Assembly: GCA_016295375.1 (NCBI GenBank)
Contig: JAEDLI010000047.1
Location: 1-16,762 of the forward strand
From: Fibrobacter sp.
GTDB taxonomy: Bacteria > Fibrobacterota > Fibrobacteria > Fibrobacterales > Fibrobacteraceae
DNA: 16,762 nt
Direction: 5' to 3'
Each line of letters begins with the position of its first letter. Within the stretch, counting starts at the first letter, position 1. Below the pieces are notes generated by a model that did no database searches, was not told the DNA's origin, and worked only from the letters and a program-made list of their open reading frames with translations. Shown one piece after another: positions 1-7,997 of the stretch. Made by a program: the position numbers and the translations under genes.

Positions 1-22
1 TAGGGCAGGGCCCGCATATGAA

Positions 23-54
23 GAACCACCGGCTATGCCGGTGGGTTCCTTTTT
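23..54 (+). terminator. Hairpin terminator between nuoN and whatever lies to the left
   Basis: An 11-bp GC-rich inverted repeat (arms 23-33 and 37-48, loop TAT, one bulged G in the right arm) is followed on the plus strand by a T-run at 50-54. This is a typical rho-independent terminator for a plus-strand gene ending left of the window. Read on the minus strand, the same hairpin lies 24 nt past the nuoN stop and is followed only by TTCTTCAT. It could therefore also end the nuo transcript, less efficiently. A convergent, shared terminator is my inference. Nothing else is recognisable in bases 1-22. Confidence 0.75.
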
Positions 55-71
55 ATGGTTCAAAATGGCGC

Positions 72-1547
72 TTACAGCAGAGCGAGGCTCGGGAACACTC
101 CCACCACCAGCAAGGCCACGGCCGCTGCAGCTACGGTAAACTTCAGCATATAGCCAAAGACCGCATTGTCCGCACACGGGCACTGACATTTGCATTCACA
201 GGTTTTCTTGGCCGGGGCAAATAGCACATAGGCAATGCGCAGGTAGTAGGCCGCCGCCACCAGAGAAAGACCAAAGCCCGCCGCCGCAATCCAGGACATT
301 CCCGCAGAGAAGGCCCCTGTAAAGAGCACGAACTTAGCAAGGAACCCTGCAACAGGAGGGAGCCCGGCCAGCGAGGCAAGGCACACGGCCACCGCCAGCG
401 ACACGAAGGGACGCCTACGGCCAGCCCCCTGCAAGTCGTCCAGGGTTTCGTTTTTGTCGTCTTTACCCGCCAAATAGGCAACGCCGGTAAGGGCACCGGC
501 AGAGGCCACGGCGTAGGTGATCAAGAAATAGAACATGGGGCCAAGCTGAACCTTGCCAGAACCGATATAATCGGGCAGCAACACGCCCAGCAGAATAAAG
601 CCCGCATTCATCACGGCGGAAAACGCCAAGATGCGGCGGATAGATTTCTGGGCAAGGCCGCCAAAAGCACCGATGGCCATAGACAAGAGGGCGACGATAA
701 TCACCATCACGCCCAGGGATTCGGACTGGGAACCAATGGTCACCGGTTCGGCCAGGTTCCAGGCAGGAGCGGTACCAGCCTTTGTCACCAGCACAGAAAG
801 CCAAATGGAGCCGAGTGCGGCAAGGGCAGCCACCTTTACAACGGCAGCCATAAAGCCTGTAACGGCTACGGCGGCTCCGGTATAGACATCGGCCACCCAG
901 TAGTGAACCGGAGCGGCACCGGCCTTGAACAGCACGCCGAAAAGCACCATCAGCACACCGATAGCATAAACAGGTTCCCGACCCAAGATGACACTAGCAA
1001 ACAAGCTTGTAGAACCCGTAGCACCGTAAATCATAGCCACACCATACAGGAAGATAGCGCTGAAGATGGCTCCCGACACAAAATACTTGAACACGCCTTC
1101 AGAAGAATTGGTGTTCCTGCGACGGAGCCCCACCAGGGCGTACACCGGGAAAGAAGTCAGCTCCATGGCAATGAATAGTGCCAGGTAATCGATAGCCTGG
1201 ATCATGAGCAGGGCACCGCCCGTAGCCAAAAGCATGAGACCGTAAGGTTCACCGCCCTTATGCTTTTCGTGACCCAGAGTCCACTGGATACCAGAAATGC
1301 CAAGAAGAGCACAGAAGAGAACCGCTCCCGTCAGCAGTCGACGGACAGGATCCATGGCAAACAGGTTGAAAAGCGTATCCGGAGAAAGAAGCGCACAAGA
1401 CACCATGGCAAGCGCCACGAAGAATGCAGCTGACCACGGCAAAACCTTGTGCTTGTTTTCGTCCTTGATAAAGGGTTCCGCGGCAATGGAAACCATGGCC
1501 CCGAGAATCACAAAGATTACCGGCATAAGATTGATGTAATTACTCAT
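72..1547 (-). CDS. nuoN: NADH-quinone oxidoreductase subunit N (proton-pumping antiporter-like subunit)
   Basis: This is a 491-residue polytopic membrane protein, the antiporter-like subunit of complex I next to the NuoJ/K connection. The residues expected for the proton channel are present: E129 in the AMELTSFPVYALVG segment, K208 in LFKAGAAPVHYW, K238 in helix 8, and K405 in the FLAKFVLF segment. Length matches the family (E. coli about 485). It is the last gene of the operon, and its ATG overlaps the end of nuoM by 8 nt, which implies coupled translation. An odd feature is the loop between the last two helices, residues 447-461. It contains five cysteines at alternating positions (450, 452, 454, 456, 458) and should face the cytoplasm if the standard 14-helix topology holds. 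MrpD-type antiporter subunits are related, but the complete nuo context decides the assignment. Confidence 0.97.
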   Translation of the reverse strand: MSNYINLMPVIFVILGAMVSIAAEPFIKDENKHKVLPWSAAFFVALAMVSCALLSPDTLFNLFAMDPVRRLLTGAVLFCALLGISGIQWTLGHEKHKGGEPYGLMLLATGGALLMIQAIDYLALFIAMELTSFPVYALVGLRRRNTNSSEGVFKYFVSGAIFSAIFLYGVAMIYGATGSTSLFASVILGREPVYAIGVLMVLFGVLFKAGAAPVHYWVADVYTGAAVAVTGFMAAVVKVAALAALGSIWLSVLVTKAGTAPAWNLAEPVTIGSQSESLGVMVIIVALLSMAIGAFGGLAQKSIRRILAFSAVMNAGFILLGVLLPDYIGSGKVQLGPMFYFLITYAVASAGALTGVAYLAGKDDKNETLDDLQGAGRRRPFVSLAVAVCLASLAGLPPVAGFLAKFVLFTGAFSAGMSWIAAAGFGLSLVAAAYYLRIAYVLFAPAKKTCECKCQCPCADNAVFGYMLKFTVAAAAVALLVVGVFPSLALL

Positions 1548-3261
1548 TTTCGGATGCCTCCGTCTTTTCAGTTTCTACCGCAGGCGATTCACCCCCTGCC
1601 GCAGAAGAATCCGTACCCACTACAGCCGCTTGCACCTCCGCTTCAGAAGCGGCCACCGCAGAATCCATGGCCAGAGTTTCAGACTGGATCTGGGCAAGCA
1701 AGGCCTTGCGTTCTTCTTCTGTAAATCCGGAAGCGGCGAGAGTGGAATCCAGCTCCCGCAATTCTTCGGCAGTCATGGGCTGTTCTGCAGGTTCTGTAAC
1801 CTCCCCCACGACTTCCGTAGTCGATTCTTCGGTAATTCCCTCGTCGAACAGGTGCAAGGAATTGGTCACGAATGCGGGGTGCAGACCGAAGGCCAGAAGC
1901 AGCGCCAGCATAGAACCGAAAGCAACTCCTTCCAAGGCCGTGGTCCTTGTACCTTCCTGGTACTCACGAGCGGGCTTGCCGAATATCACCTTCTGGATAA
2001 AGCGAAGCACGTAAGTGGCAGAAAGAATCAGGCAGAATCCACCCACCAATGCAGGCAGGGGTCCCAAATCCCACAGGGAAAGGAGCACTGTAAATTCGCC
2101 CACGAATCCGGCAGTACCGGGAACGGCGAGAGCCATGACGCCAGCCGCACCGAAGAGGAAACTGAACACGGGATTCTTTGAAGAAAGGCCTCCCATTTCG
2201 TTGATGTTGCGGGTGCCGGTCATGCGTTCGGCAACGCCCATCAAGAAATACTGGACACCGGCAGAAATGCCGTGGGCCACCAGAAGCACCAACACCGCGG
2301 GGAGCATGGCTTCGGAAAGGCTGAAAACACCTGCCACCGCAAAGCCCAGGTGGCTCATGGAACTATAGGCCAAGAGCCTCTTGCCGTCGGTAGCCCGGAG
2401 CGCCATGAGGGCTCCATAAATCGCCGTACCGAGGCCAAGCCACATAAGGGCAGAAATGTTATTCAAGTTCATGGGGAATATGGGCAAGACCCAGGCGATA
2501 AAGCCGAACACGCCCGCCTTGCTCATGGCACCCGTAAGGATTGCAGACAGAGGTGCAGGAGCTTCGGCATAGGTAATGGCCTGCCAACCATGGAAGGGGA
2601 AGATAGGAGTCTTCACCAAGAAAGCAAGCAAGAAGCTGAGCATCACCAGAGTCTGGGTATCTGCAGGCAAGCTCTGGATAGCCACCGCCATAGAGAGCAA
2701 CAGGGAGTTGTCGGCTATGGTCAGCAAGTACCAGAGAGCCACCATCAAGGGAGCAGAGCCCACCAGAGTGTAAATGGCAAAAGTCATGGCCGCCGTAGTC
2801 CTCTTTTCGCCACCGAAAGCCGCAATCAGGATTGCTGCAGGAATCACCATGGCTTCGAAGAAGAAGAAGAACAGCACGGCGTCTGCCGCAAGGAAGGTTC
2901 CGTTCATGGCGCCCATCAAGGCGAAGATGCCGATGGCGAAATTGCGGTAACTCTTGCCCGTAATGCTACGGGCAGAAATCAGTGCCACCAGGGAAAGACC
3001 ACAAGAAAGGAACACCATCCAGGCACCCAGACCGTGTGCGTAGAGGTAGTAGTAAACCGGACCGCGGGTTCCCGGAATGTGGAACCATTCCACAGGGGTG
3101 GTCGCCTGGTTACCCGTGACAATCAAGGCCACGGACATAACCGCAAAGGCCACACCCATGAGGATTGCCATGCGAGAAGACGCGCTGGAGTCTTCCTTGG
3201 AGTTGAGCACCATCAGGATGGCGGCAACAAAGGGCGCGATAACGAGAAGATTTAACAACAT
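1540..3261 (-). CDS. nuoM: NADH-quinone oxidoreductase subunit M with acidic C-terminal extension
   Basis: This is a 573-residue antiporter-like proton-translocating subunit of complex I. Conserved channel residues are visible: E136 in FFEAMVIP, K217 in FLVKTPIFPFHGW, K248 in the AMSKAGVFGF segment, and E389 in AGFVGEFTVL. The usual PDAH after the HGW motif is replaced by QAITYAEAP. The membrane part ends near residue 465, roughly where E. coli NuoM (about 509 residues) also nears its end. Here about 100 further residues follow (470-573), rich in Glu, Ala, Thr and Ser, with one probable helix around 497-540. Standard topology would put this tail on the periplasmic side. The start overlaps the nuoL stop by 1 nt (TAATG), and the end overlaps nuoN by 8 nt, so the tail is a genuine part of the reading frame. 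Confidence 0.96.
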   Translation of the reverse strand: MLLNLLVIAPFVAAILMVLNSKEDSSASSRMAILMGVAFAVMSVALIVTGNQATTPVEWFHIPGTRGPVYYYLYAHGLGAWMVFLSCGLSLVALISARSITGKSYRNFAIGIFALMGAMNGTFLAADAVLFFFFFEAMVIPAAILIAAFGGEKRTTAAMTFAIYTLVGSAPLMVALWYLLTIADNSLLLSMAVAIQSLPADTQTLVMLSFLLAFLVKTPIFPFHGWQAITYAEAPAPLSAILTGAMSKAGVFGFIAWVLPIFPMNLNNISALMWLGLGTAIYGALMALRATDGKRLLAYSSMSHLGFAVAGVFSLSEAMLPAVLVLLVAHGISAGVQYFLMGVAERMTGTRNINEMGGLSSKNPVFSFLFGAAGVMALAVPGTAGFVGEFTVLLSLWDLGPLPALVGGFCLILSATYVLRFIQKVIFGKPAREYQEGTRTTALEGVAFGSMLALLLAFGLHPAFVTNSLHLFDEGITEESTTEVVGEVTEPAEQPMTAEELRELDSTLAASGFTEEERKALLAQIQSETLAMDSAVAASEAEVQAAVVGTDSSAAGGESPAVETEKTEASENE

Positions 3262-5216
3262 TAGACGAGTCCTCCCGAGAAAATGACCAGCATTACAAGG
3301 AGTGCAACCCCTGCAACGCTAAACGAGAGCTGGAGACGAACCTTGCGGACCTGGAGGATAGACGCCCCGTCGCCGAGGATTTCGACGATGGCGGCGATGG
3401 TCCACTGGATTGCCTGCATTACCTTTTCCACCACCACGTCGCAGAACCAGGCCAGAATGTTCACAACCGCAATGAAGGCGCAGTGGATGTAGTCCCAAAG
3501 GAACGTCCAGGAAGCGGCGCTGCCTTCGGGAACCGTAGAGGCTCCCTTGACACCGATGATACGGGCGCGGCTAAACACCTTCCAGGCGATGTACATACCG
3601 CCGAGGGCGGCCAGCGTGCCGAGAGCGGCAAAGATGACCGGGTTCACGTGGGCGGCAGGATTTGCCGCCAGGTAAAGAGCCTGGGCGTGCCCCACCACAG
3701 AAGCCATGCTGTCGCGGAAGAAGGTAAGGCCAATGGAATCAGCCCACAGGTAACCGGAGAAGATTGCACCGAAGGCAAGGACGACCATGGGGAACAGCAT
3801 CACAGCCGGAGCCTCGTGGATATGTTCCTCGGTTTCCTTATCACCGCGATATTTGCCAAAGAAGGTCATGATAATCAGGCGACCCATATAGACCGCGGTA
3901 ATCACCGCCGTGGCAAGACCCACCACATAAACGATGGGGCCAAGAATGGGGCCACTCACGAAAATGCGTTCCAGGATCAAGTCCTTGGACCAGAATCCCG
4001 CAAAGCCGGGGAAGCCCACAATGGCGAGGAAGGCAAAAATCATGACGCAGGCCGTCACGGGAGTTTTGTTGATAAGCCCGCCCATACGGCGCATATCCTG
4101 CTCCCCGGCGAGGGAATGGATAACCGCACCGGCCCCAAGGAACAAGGCCGCCTTGAAGAAGGCGTGGGTGAACACATGGAAAATAGAAGCGTCAAAGGCA
4201 CAGACGCCTGCCGCCATGAACATGTAGCCCAACTGGGAAATTGTCGAGTAAGCCAGAACCTTCTTGATGTCGTTTTGCAGAAGGCCAGCGATAGCCGCCC
4301 AGAGGGCCGTGAACATGCCTACGAAAACGATAATCAAAAGCACATGCTCCAGCAGGCAGAACATCATCGAGAGACGTGCCAGCAGGTAAACGCCGCTGGT
4401 CACCATGGTGGCCGCATGAATAAGGGCGGACACGGGGGTCGGACCCGCCATGGCGTCGGGAAGCCATGTCAACAGGGGAATCTGGGCCGACTTGCCAGTG
4501 CAACCGATAAAGAAGAGGAGTCCTGCAAGAGAAAGGGGCAGAACCAGTTCCACAACTTCGCCGGCGCCAATCACCATGTTGATGAAAGCGGCAAGGCCGT
4601 CGTAGTTCAACAGGCTGGAGCCACCGATAGTCACAAGGGTAAGCATGCCCAACAAGAACCCGATATCGCCCACGCGGTTCACGATAAAGGCCTTGTTTGC
4701 CGCCTTGCAGTTCTTGATATCCTGATTCCAGAAGCCGATAAGCAAGTAAGAGCAGAGGCCCACGCCTTCCCAACCGAGGAAGGTGAGAAGCAGGCTATCG
4801 GCCAGCACCAGCACCACCATGCTGAACAGGAACAAGTTGATGTAGGCGAAGAACCTGGCAAAGCCACGGTCGCCGTGCATGTAACCGATGGAGTACATGG
4901 CGATGAGGGAGCCGATTCCTGTCACGAACAGGAGCATGATGCGGGAAAGTCCATCGAACAGGAAACCGATATCCGCCCGGAACAGGGGAATATCAATCCA
5001 GTTGCAGAGGGTTTCCCTGAACCCGGCCTCGGGCATGCTGCAGGCAAGGATTGCCACCACGGCAAAGGAGAGCGCCGGGAACAACACCGCGAGAGTCCCG
5101 ACGAGACCTTCGGAGGGGCCCTTCTTGGCGCCCGAAGAAACCACGGCGATGGTTCCCAGAAGGATGGTACCGATTAGGGGGAAAAGAGGAATAAACCAAA
5201 GTGGTAAATGTGTCAT
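3261..5216 (-). CDS. nuoL: NADH-quinone oxidoreductase subunit L (distal antiporter-like subunit)
   Basis: This is a 651-residue polytopic membrane protein at the far end of the complex I membrane arm. The key segments are present: E150 in FLGWEGVGLCSYLLIGFW, D184 in the NRVGDIGFLLG segment, K242 in GCTGKSAQIPLLTWLPDAM, then HAATMVTSGVYLL and HAFFKAALFLGAGAVIH. The long C-terminal part, with amphipathic and transmembrane stretches around residues 560-650, fits the lateral helix and last anchor helix that distinguish NuoL from NuoM and NuoN. Length is slightly above E. coli NuoL (613). The ATG follows the nuoK stop by 3 nt, and the stop overlaps the nuoM start by 1 nt. I see no frame break. 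Confidence 0.97.
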   Translation of the reverse strand: MTHLPLWFIPLFPLIGTILLGTIAVVSSGAKKGPSEGLVGTLAVLFPALSFAVVAILACSMPEAGFRETLCNWIDIPLFRADIGFLFDGLSRIMLLFVTGIGSLIAMYSIGYMHGDRGFARFFAYINLFLFSMVVLVLADSLLLTFLGWEGVGLCSYLLIGFWNQDIKNCKAANKAFIVNRVGDIGFLLGMLTLVTIGGSSLLNYDGLAAFINMVIGAGEVVELVLPLSLAGLLFFIGCTGKSAQIPLLTWLPDAMAGPTPVSALIHAATMVTSGVYLLARLSMMFCLLEHVLLIIVFVGMFTALWAAIAGLLQNDIKKVLAYSTISQLGYMFMAAGVCAFDASIFHVFTHAFFKAALFLGAGAVIHSLAGEQDMRRMGGLINKTPVTACVMIFAFLAIVGFPGFAGFWSKDLILERIFVSGPILGPIVYVVGLATAVITAVYMGRLIIMTFFGKYRGDKETEEHIHEAPAVMLFPMVVLAFGAIFSGYLWADSIGLTFFRDSMASVVGHAQALYLAANPAAHVNPVIFAALGTLAALGGMYIAWKVFSRARIIGVKGASTVPEGSAASWTFLWDYIHCAFIAVVNILAWFCDVVVEKVMQAIQWTIAAIVEILGDGASILQVRKVRLQLSFSVAGVALLVMLVIFSGGLV

Positions 5217-5219
5217 AGC

Positions 5220-5534
5220 CTACCCCTTCATATCCGAATAAGAATCCGCATCAACGCTTTCCTTGTTACGGAAAATCATGATGACCATGGCAAAGCCCAC
5301 GCAGGCCTCGGCCGCCGCCACCGCTATGGAGAACAGCGGCACAATCTGGCCCGTAACGCTAGCCTCTGCAGGAAGCGTCTTTGCAAAACCCACAAAGGAG
5401 AGGTTCACGGCGTTCAAAGCCAGTTCTACGCCCATGAGCACAAAGAACAGGTTGCGGCGGGCAACAGCGACGATGATGCCGATGGCGAAAATCACCAGGG
5501 CAAGAATCTGGATGTATAACGGTTGGAGTTCCAT
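5220..5534 (-). CDS. nuoK: NADH-quinone oxidoreductase subunit K
   Basis: This is a 104-residue, three-helix membrane subunit that is part of the proton path linking NuoH/J to the antiporter-like subunits. The two conserved membrane glutamates are present: E37 in VLMGVELALNAVNL and E76 in AVAAAEACVGFAM. These correspond to E36 and E72 of E. coli NuoK. Length is normal for the family (about 100), with a short acidic C-terminal tail (DADSYSDMKG). The start shares 1 nt with the nuoJ stop (TGATG), and nuoL begins 3 nt after its TAG. Confidence 0.97.
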   Translation of the reverse strand: MELQPLYIQILALVIFAIGIIVAVARRNLFFVLMGVELALNAVNLSFVGFAKTLPAEASVTGQIVPLFSIAVAAAEACVGFAMVIMIFRNKESVDADSYSDMKG

Positions 5535-6076
5535 CAGTGCTTATCCTCCGTATTTTCGCTAATCACAGAACCAAGGTGTCTCTTGGCAAGGAAGATGGCC
5601 GCCACCATCGCCGAAAGCAACAGCACGCCAATCACCTCAAACAAAAGGAAATACCCGGGGCCCGTAGAGGCCATGTTGAACAGGGTTTCCGAAGTCACCT
5701 TCACGGAACCTGCCACGGTTGCAGAATCAAATGTCATGGTGGAACGCAGCAAGGCAAAGCCCACCATGGCAGCAAGAACAAGAACGGCGGGGATAATGAA
5801 GAAAGACACCCCGTCGAACATGGGGGTCCGCTTATCCTTGGCACCGTTTAAGACCATAATCACGAAGGTCACGAGCATCATGATGGCTCCCGCATAGACC
5901 ATAATCTGGACAACTCCCAAGAAGGGGCTGCCTACAAGGCCGTAGATGCCGGCCAGGGAGACCATGGATACGACCAGGGAAAGAGCACCGTACAGAGGAT
6001 GCCTGGAAAGGAGCACGCAAAGGGCGGCCCCTACGGCAATCACGGCGAGAATAATAAAGTAAACGAGAGCGAGCAT
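5534..6076 (-). CDS. nuoJ: NADH-quinone oxidoreductase subunit J
   Basis: This is a 180-residue, five-helix membrane subunit of complex I. The third-helix segment FLGVVQIMVYAGAIMMLVTF (residues 52-71) is diagnostic. It contains the conserved tyrosine (Y61) and the glycine-rich stretch that forms the pi-bulge region implicated in gating proton transfer. The last helix (around 143-164) is followed by a short hydrophilic tail. Length is close to that of E. coli NuoJ (184). Both ends overlap the neighbouring genes (nuoI, nuoK) by 1 nt, giving TAATG and TGATG junctions. Confidence 0.96.
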   Translation of the reverse strand: MLALVYFIILAVIAVGAALCVLLSRHPLYGALSLVVSMVSLAGIYGLVGSPFLGVVQIMVYAGAIMMLVTFVIMVLNGAKDKRTPMFDGVSFFIIPAVLVLAAMVGFALLRSTMTFDSATVAGSVKVTSETLFNMASTGPGYFLLFEVIGVLLLSAMVAAIFLAKRHLGSVISENTEDKH

Positions 6077-6642
6077 TACTTAACCTCCATTCCCCAGGTT
6101 TCCAGAGCCTGCTTGTTCAGAGTCCCGCCAGGAGCCTTCTGGCTCTGCTCGTCTTCGGGATAGTCGGCAGGATTCCAGTTGGTCAAATCGTAAAGGCTAG
6201 AGACGAATTCGTCGCGGGTGCGATGTTCGAAACTGATTACCTTGGTATCCATGCGGAGCGCATCTACCGGACAGGCCTCGACGCAAAGACCGCAGAACAC
6301 GCAGGTCAGGTGGTCGATGTCAAAGCGCATCACCCGCTTTTCGATACGAGGGTCGTCGCTCTGAGTAGCCTCGATAAAAATGCAGTGAGCCGGGCAAGCC
6401 GCAGCGCACATGCCACAGGCCACACAACGGGGAGTCCCATCGGGGCGAAGCATCAGGCGGTGCTTGGCACGATAGGTGTTGCGCACTTCGGGCTGGCCTT
6501 CGGGGTAAGAGATGGTAGGCAGGCTGTCGTAGTCGAAAAGACCGCGGGCAGCGTGCTTGAGAGTTGTCCACAGACCGCGAATGGCCTCAAAGATATAGAG
6601 GCGTTCACCCAGGGTCATGGGTTTCTGTCTAATAATGCGCAT
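6076..6642 (-). CDS. nuoI: NADH-quinone oxidoreductase subunit I (two [4Fe-4S] ferredoxin-like subunit)
   Basis: This is a 188-residue peripheral subunit that carries electrons from NuoG towards NuoB. Two classical ferredoxin motifs provide the ligands of clusters N6a and N6b: C73, C76, C79 with C83 (CVACGMCAAACP) and C114, C117, C120 with C124 (CVFCGLCVEACP). An amphipathic N-terminus (residues 10-36) fits membrane-surface docking. The C-terminal portion (DLTNWNPADYPEDE onwards) is hydrophilic and slightly longer than the minimal family core. The ATG shares 1 nt with the nuoH stop. Confidence 0.97.
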   Translation of the reverse strand: MRIIRQKPMTLGERLYIFEAIRGLWTTLKHAARGLFDYDSLPTISYPEGQPEVRNTYRAKHRLMLRPDGTPRCVACGMCAAACPAHCIFIEATQSDDPRIEKRVMRFDIDHLTCVFCGLCVEACPVDALRMDTKVISFEHRTRDEFVSSLYDLTNWNPADYPEDEQSQKAPGGTLNKQALETWGMEVK

Positions 6643-7997
6643 TAGTTACCCCCTACGAGTTTGGCGATGACCGCTGTCACCACGAGGTTGATGAGGGCGA
6701 TATTCAAGATAATCTTCCAGCCGAGATGCATCACGTGGTCATAGCGGAAGCGAGGCAGAGTCCAGCGGACCCAGATCCACACCCAGCAGAAGAACACGCT
6801 CTTGACCACAAGCACCAGCAGGTGGATAAGGGCTGTCCCCACGGCAGTAGCAAGGCTGCCCACGGCAAAGCCGTTCACCACGAAGTTTGCGGGATTGTAG
6901 AACAGCCAGGCACAAACACCCAGGGCGACAAACACCACGACGGCCACCCAAGCGATGAGCTTGTAAAGCTTGTATTCCTGCAAGATTTCCATCTTGTTGG
7001 ACTGGGCACGCTTGGCAAGCTTTGCGGAATAGCGGTAAATCAAGTGGAGGAACGCGAGAGCGAGGAAGGCGAGCACGCCAAAGAGGATGGCGAGAGAGCC
7101 TCCCATGTGGGCCTGCATGGTTTCCGTAGTCACGAAGGGCACGGAGTAGCCGCCCAAGAAGAGGGTCGCGATGAGGAAGCTGTTGATGCAGATGTGGGAG
7201 TATTCACCCATGTAGAACAGGCCGAACTGCATGGCACCATATTCGGTATGGTAACCGGCAACCAGTTCCGGTTCGCCTTCGGCCACGTCAAAGGGAGCGC
7301 GGCCCGTTTCGGCGATGCTCGCGATGAGGAAGCAGAAGAAGGCCACCGGCTGGACCACAATGCCCCAGGCGTGGTGTTCCTGCCAGTTCACGATATCGGT
7401 CAGGTTGAAGGAGCCTGCAAGGAGCAAGATGCCCATCATGGAAAGACCGAGACAGACTTCGTAGCTGATGGTCATGGAACTGGTACGGAGTGCACCCAAG
7501 AAGCTGTACTTGGACTTGGACGCCCAACCGGCCAGCACGGCACCATAAGCTGAAAGGGACGAAAGCCCGAACAGCAGAAGCACGCCCACGTCGGAATCCA
7601 CGATGGAGCCCGCGATACGGACCGTCTTGCCACCCCATTCAAAGACCATGGGGCCAAACCAGGGAATCACGCAAGGGCTTAGGAACACGATGGCAAAGGG
7701 AATGGCAGGGGCCACGTAGTACAGAAACTTGTTTGCGCCCTTGGGGGCAAACATTTCCTTGAAGAACAGCTTGGTGCCGTCGCACATGTTCTGCACATAC
7801 CCCAGCAAACGGATCTTTCCGAAATAGGGAATCTTGATATAGGAACGGTTGGGGCCCTGACGGTCTTGCATAAAGCCAGCGCCGCGGCGTTCCATAGGAA
7901 TAAGCAACAGGATGTAAAGGACCGGCACAAAGCAGAAAGCGAACTTTCCGATAGTGATCAGCCATTCCACCCAGGTCTTGGATTCAATAATATCCAT
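6642..7997 (-). CDS. nuoH: NADH-quinone oxidoreductase subunit H with an inserted membrane segment
   Basis: This is the membrane subunit that forms the quinone entry chamber and the base of the first proton path. Diagnostic segments are ERRGAGFMQDRQGPN (36-50), AETGRAPFDVAEGEPELVAG (229-248) and RWTLPRFRYD (411-420). At 451 residues it is far longer than E. coli NuoH (325). The excess lies between canonical helices 6 and 7, about residues 288-398. That stretch holds a hydrophobic segment (301-321), a Lys/Arg-rich stretch (324-346), and another hydrophobic segment (348-367). It looks like two additional helices with a positively charged cytoplasmic turn. The start lies behind an excellent Shine-Dalgarno sequence, AAGGAGGTGA, inside the end of nuoG, and shares 1 nt with the nuoG stop. 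Confidence 0.96.
   Translation of the reverse strand: MDIIESKTWVEWLITIGKFAFCFVPVLYILLLIPMERRGAGFMQDRQGPNRSYIKIPYFGKIRLLGYVQNMCDGTKLFFKEMFAPKGANKFLYYVAPAIPFAIVFLSPCVIPWFGPMVFEWGGKTVRIAGSIVDSDVGVLLLFGLSSLSAYGAVLAGWASKSKYSFLGALRTSSMTISYEVCLGLSMMGILLLAGSFNLTDIVNWQEHHAWGIVVQPVAFFCFLIASIAETGRAPFDVAEGEPELVAGYHTEYGAMQFGLFYMGEYSHICINSFLIATLFLGGYSVPFVTTETMQAHMGGSLAILFGVLAFLALAFLHLIYRYSAKLAKRAQSNKMEILQEYKLYKLIAWVAVVVFVALGVCAWLFYNPANFVVNGFAVGSLATAVGTALIHLLVLVVKSVFFCWVWIWVRWTLPRFRYDHVMHLGWKIILNIALINLVVTAVIAKLVGGN

Noticed and set aside
72..5216. Mrp-type sodium/proton antiporter instead of NuoL/M/N
   Set aside because: The full set of NuoB-K genes in the same operon, and the NuoL-type C-terminal lateral helix region, identify complex I.
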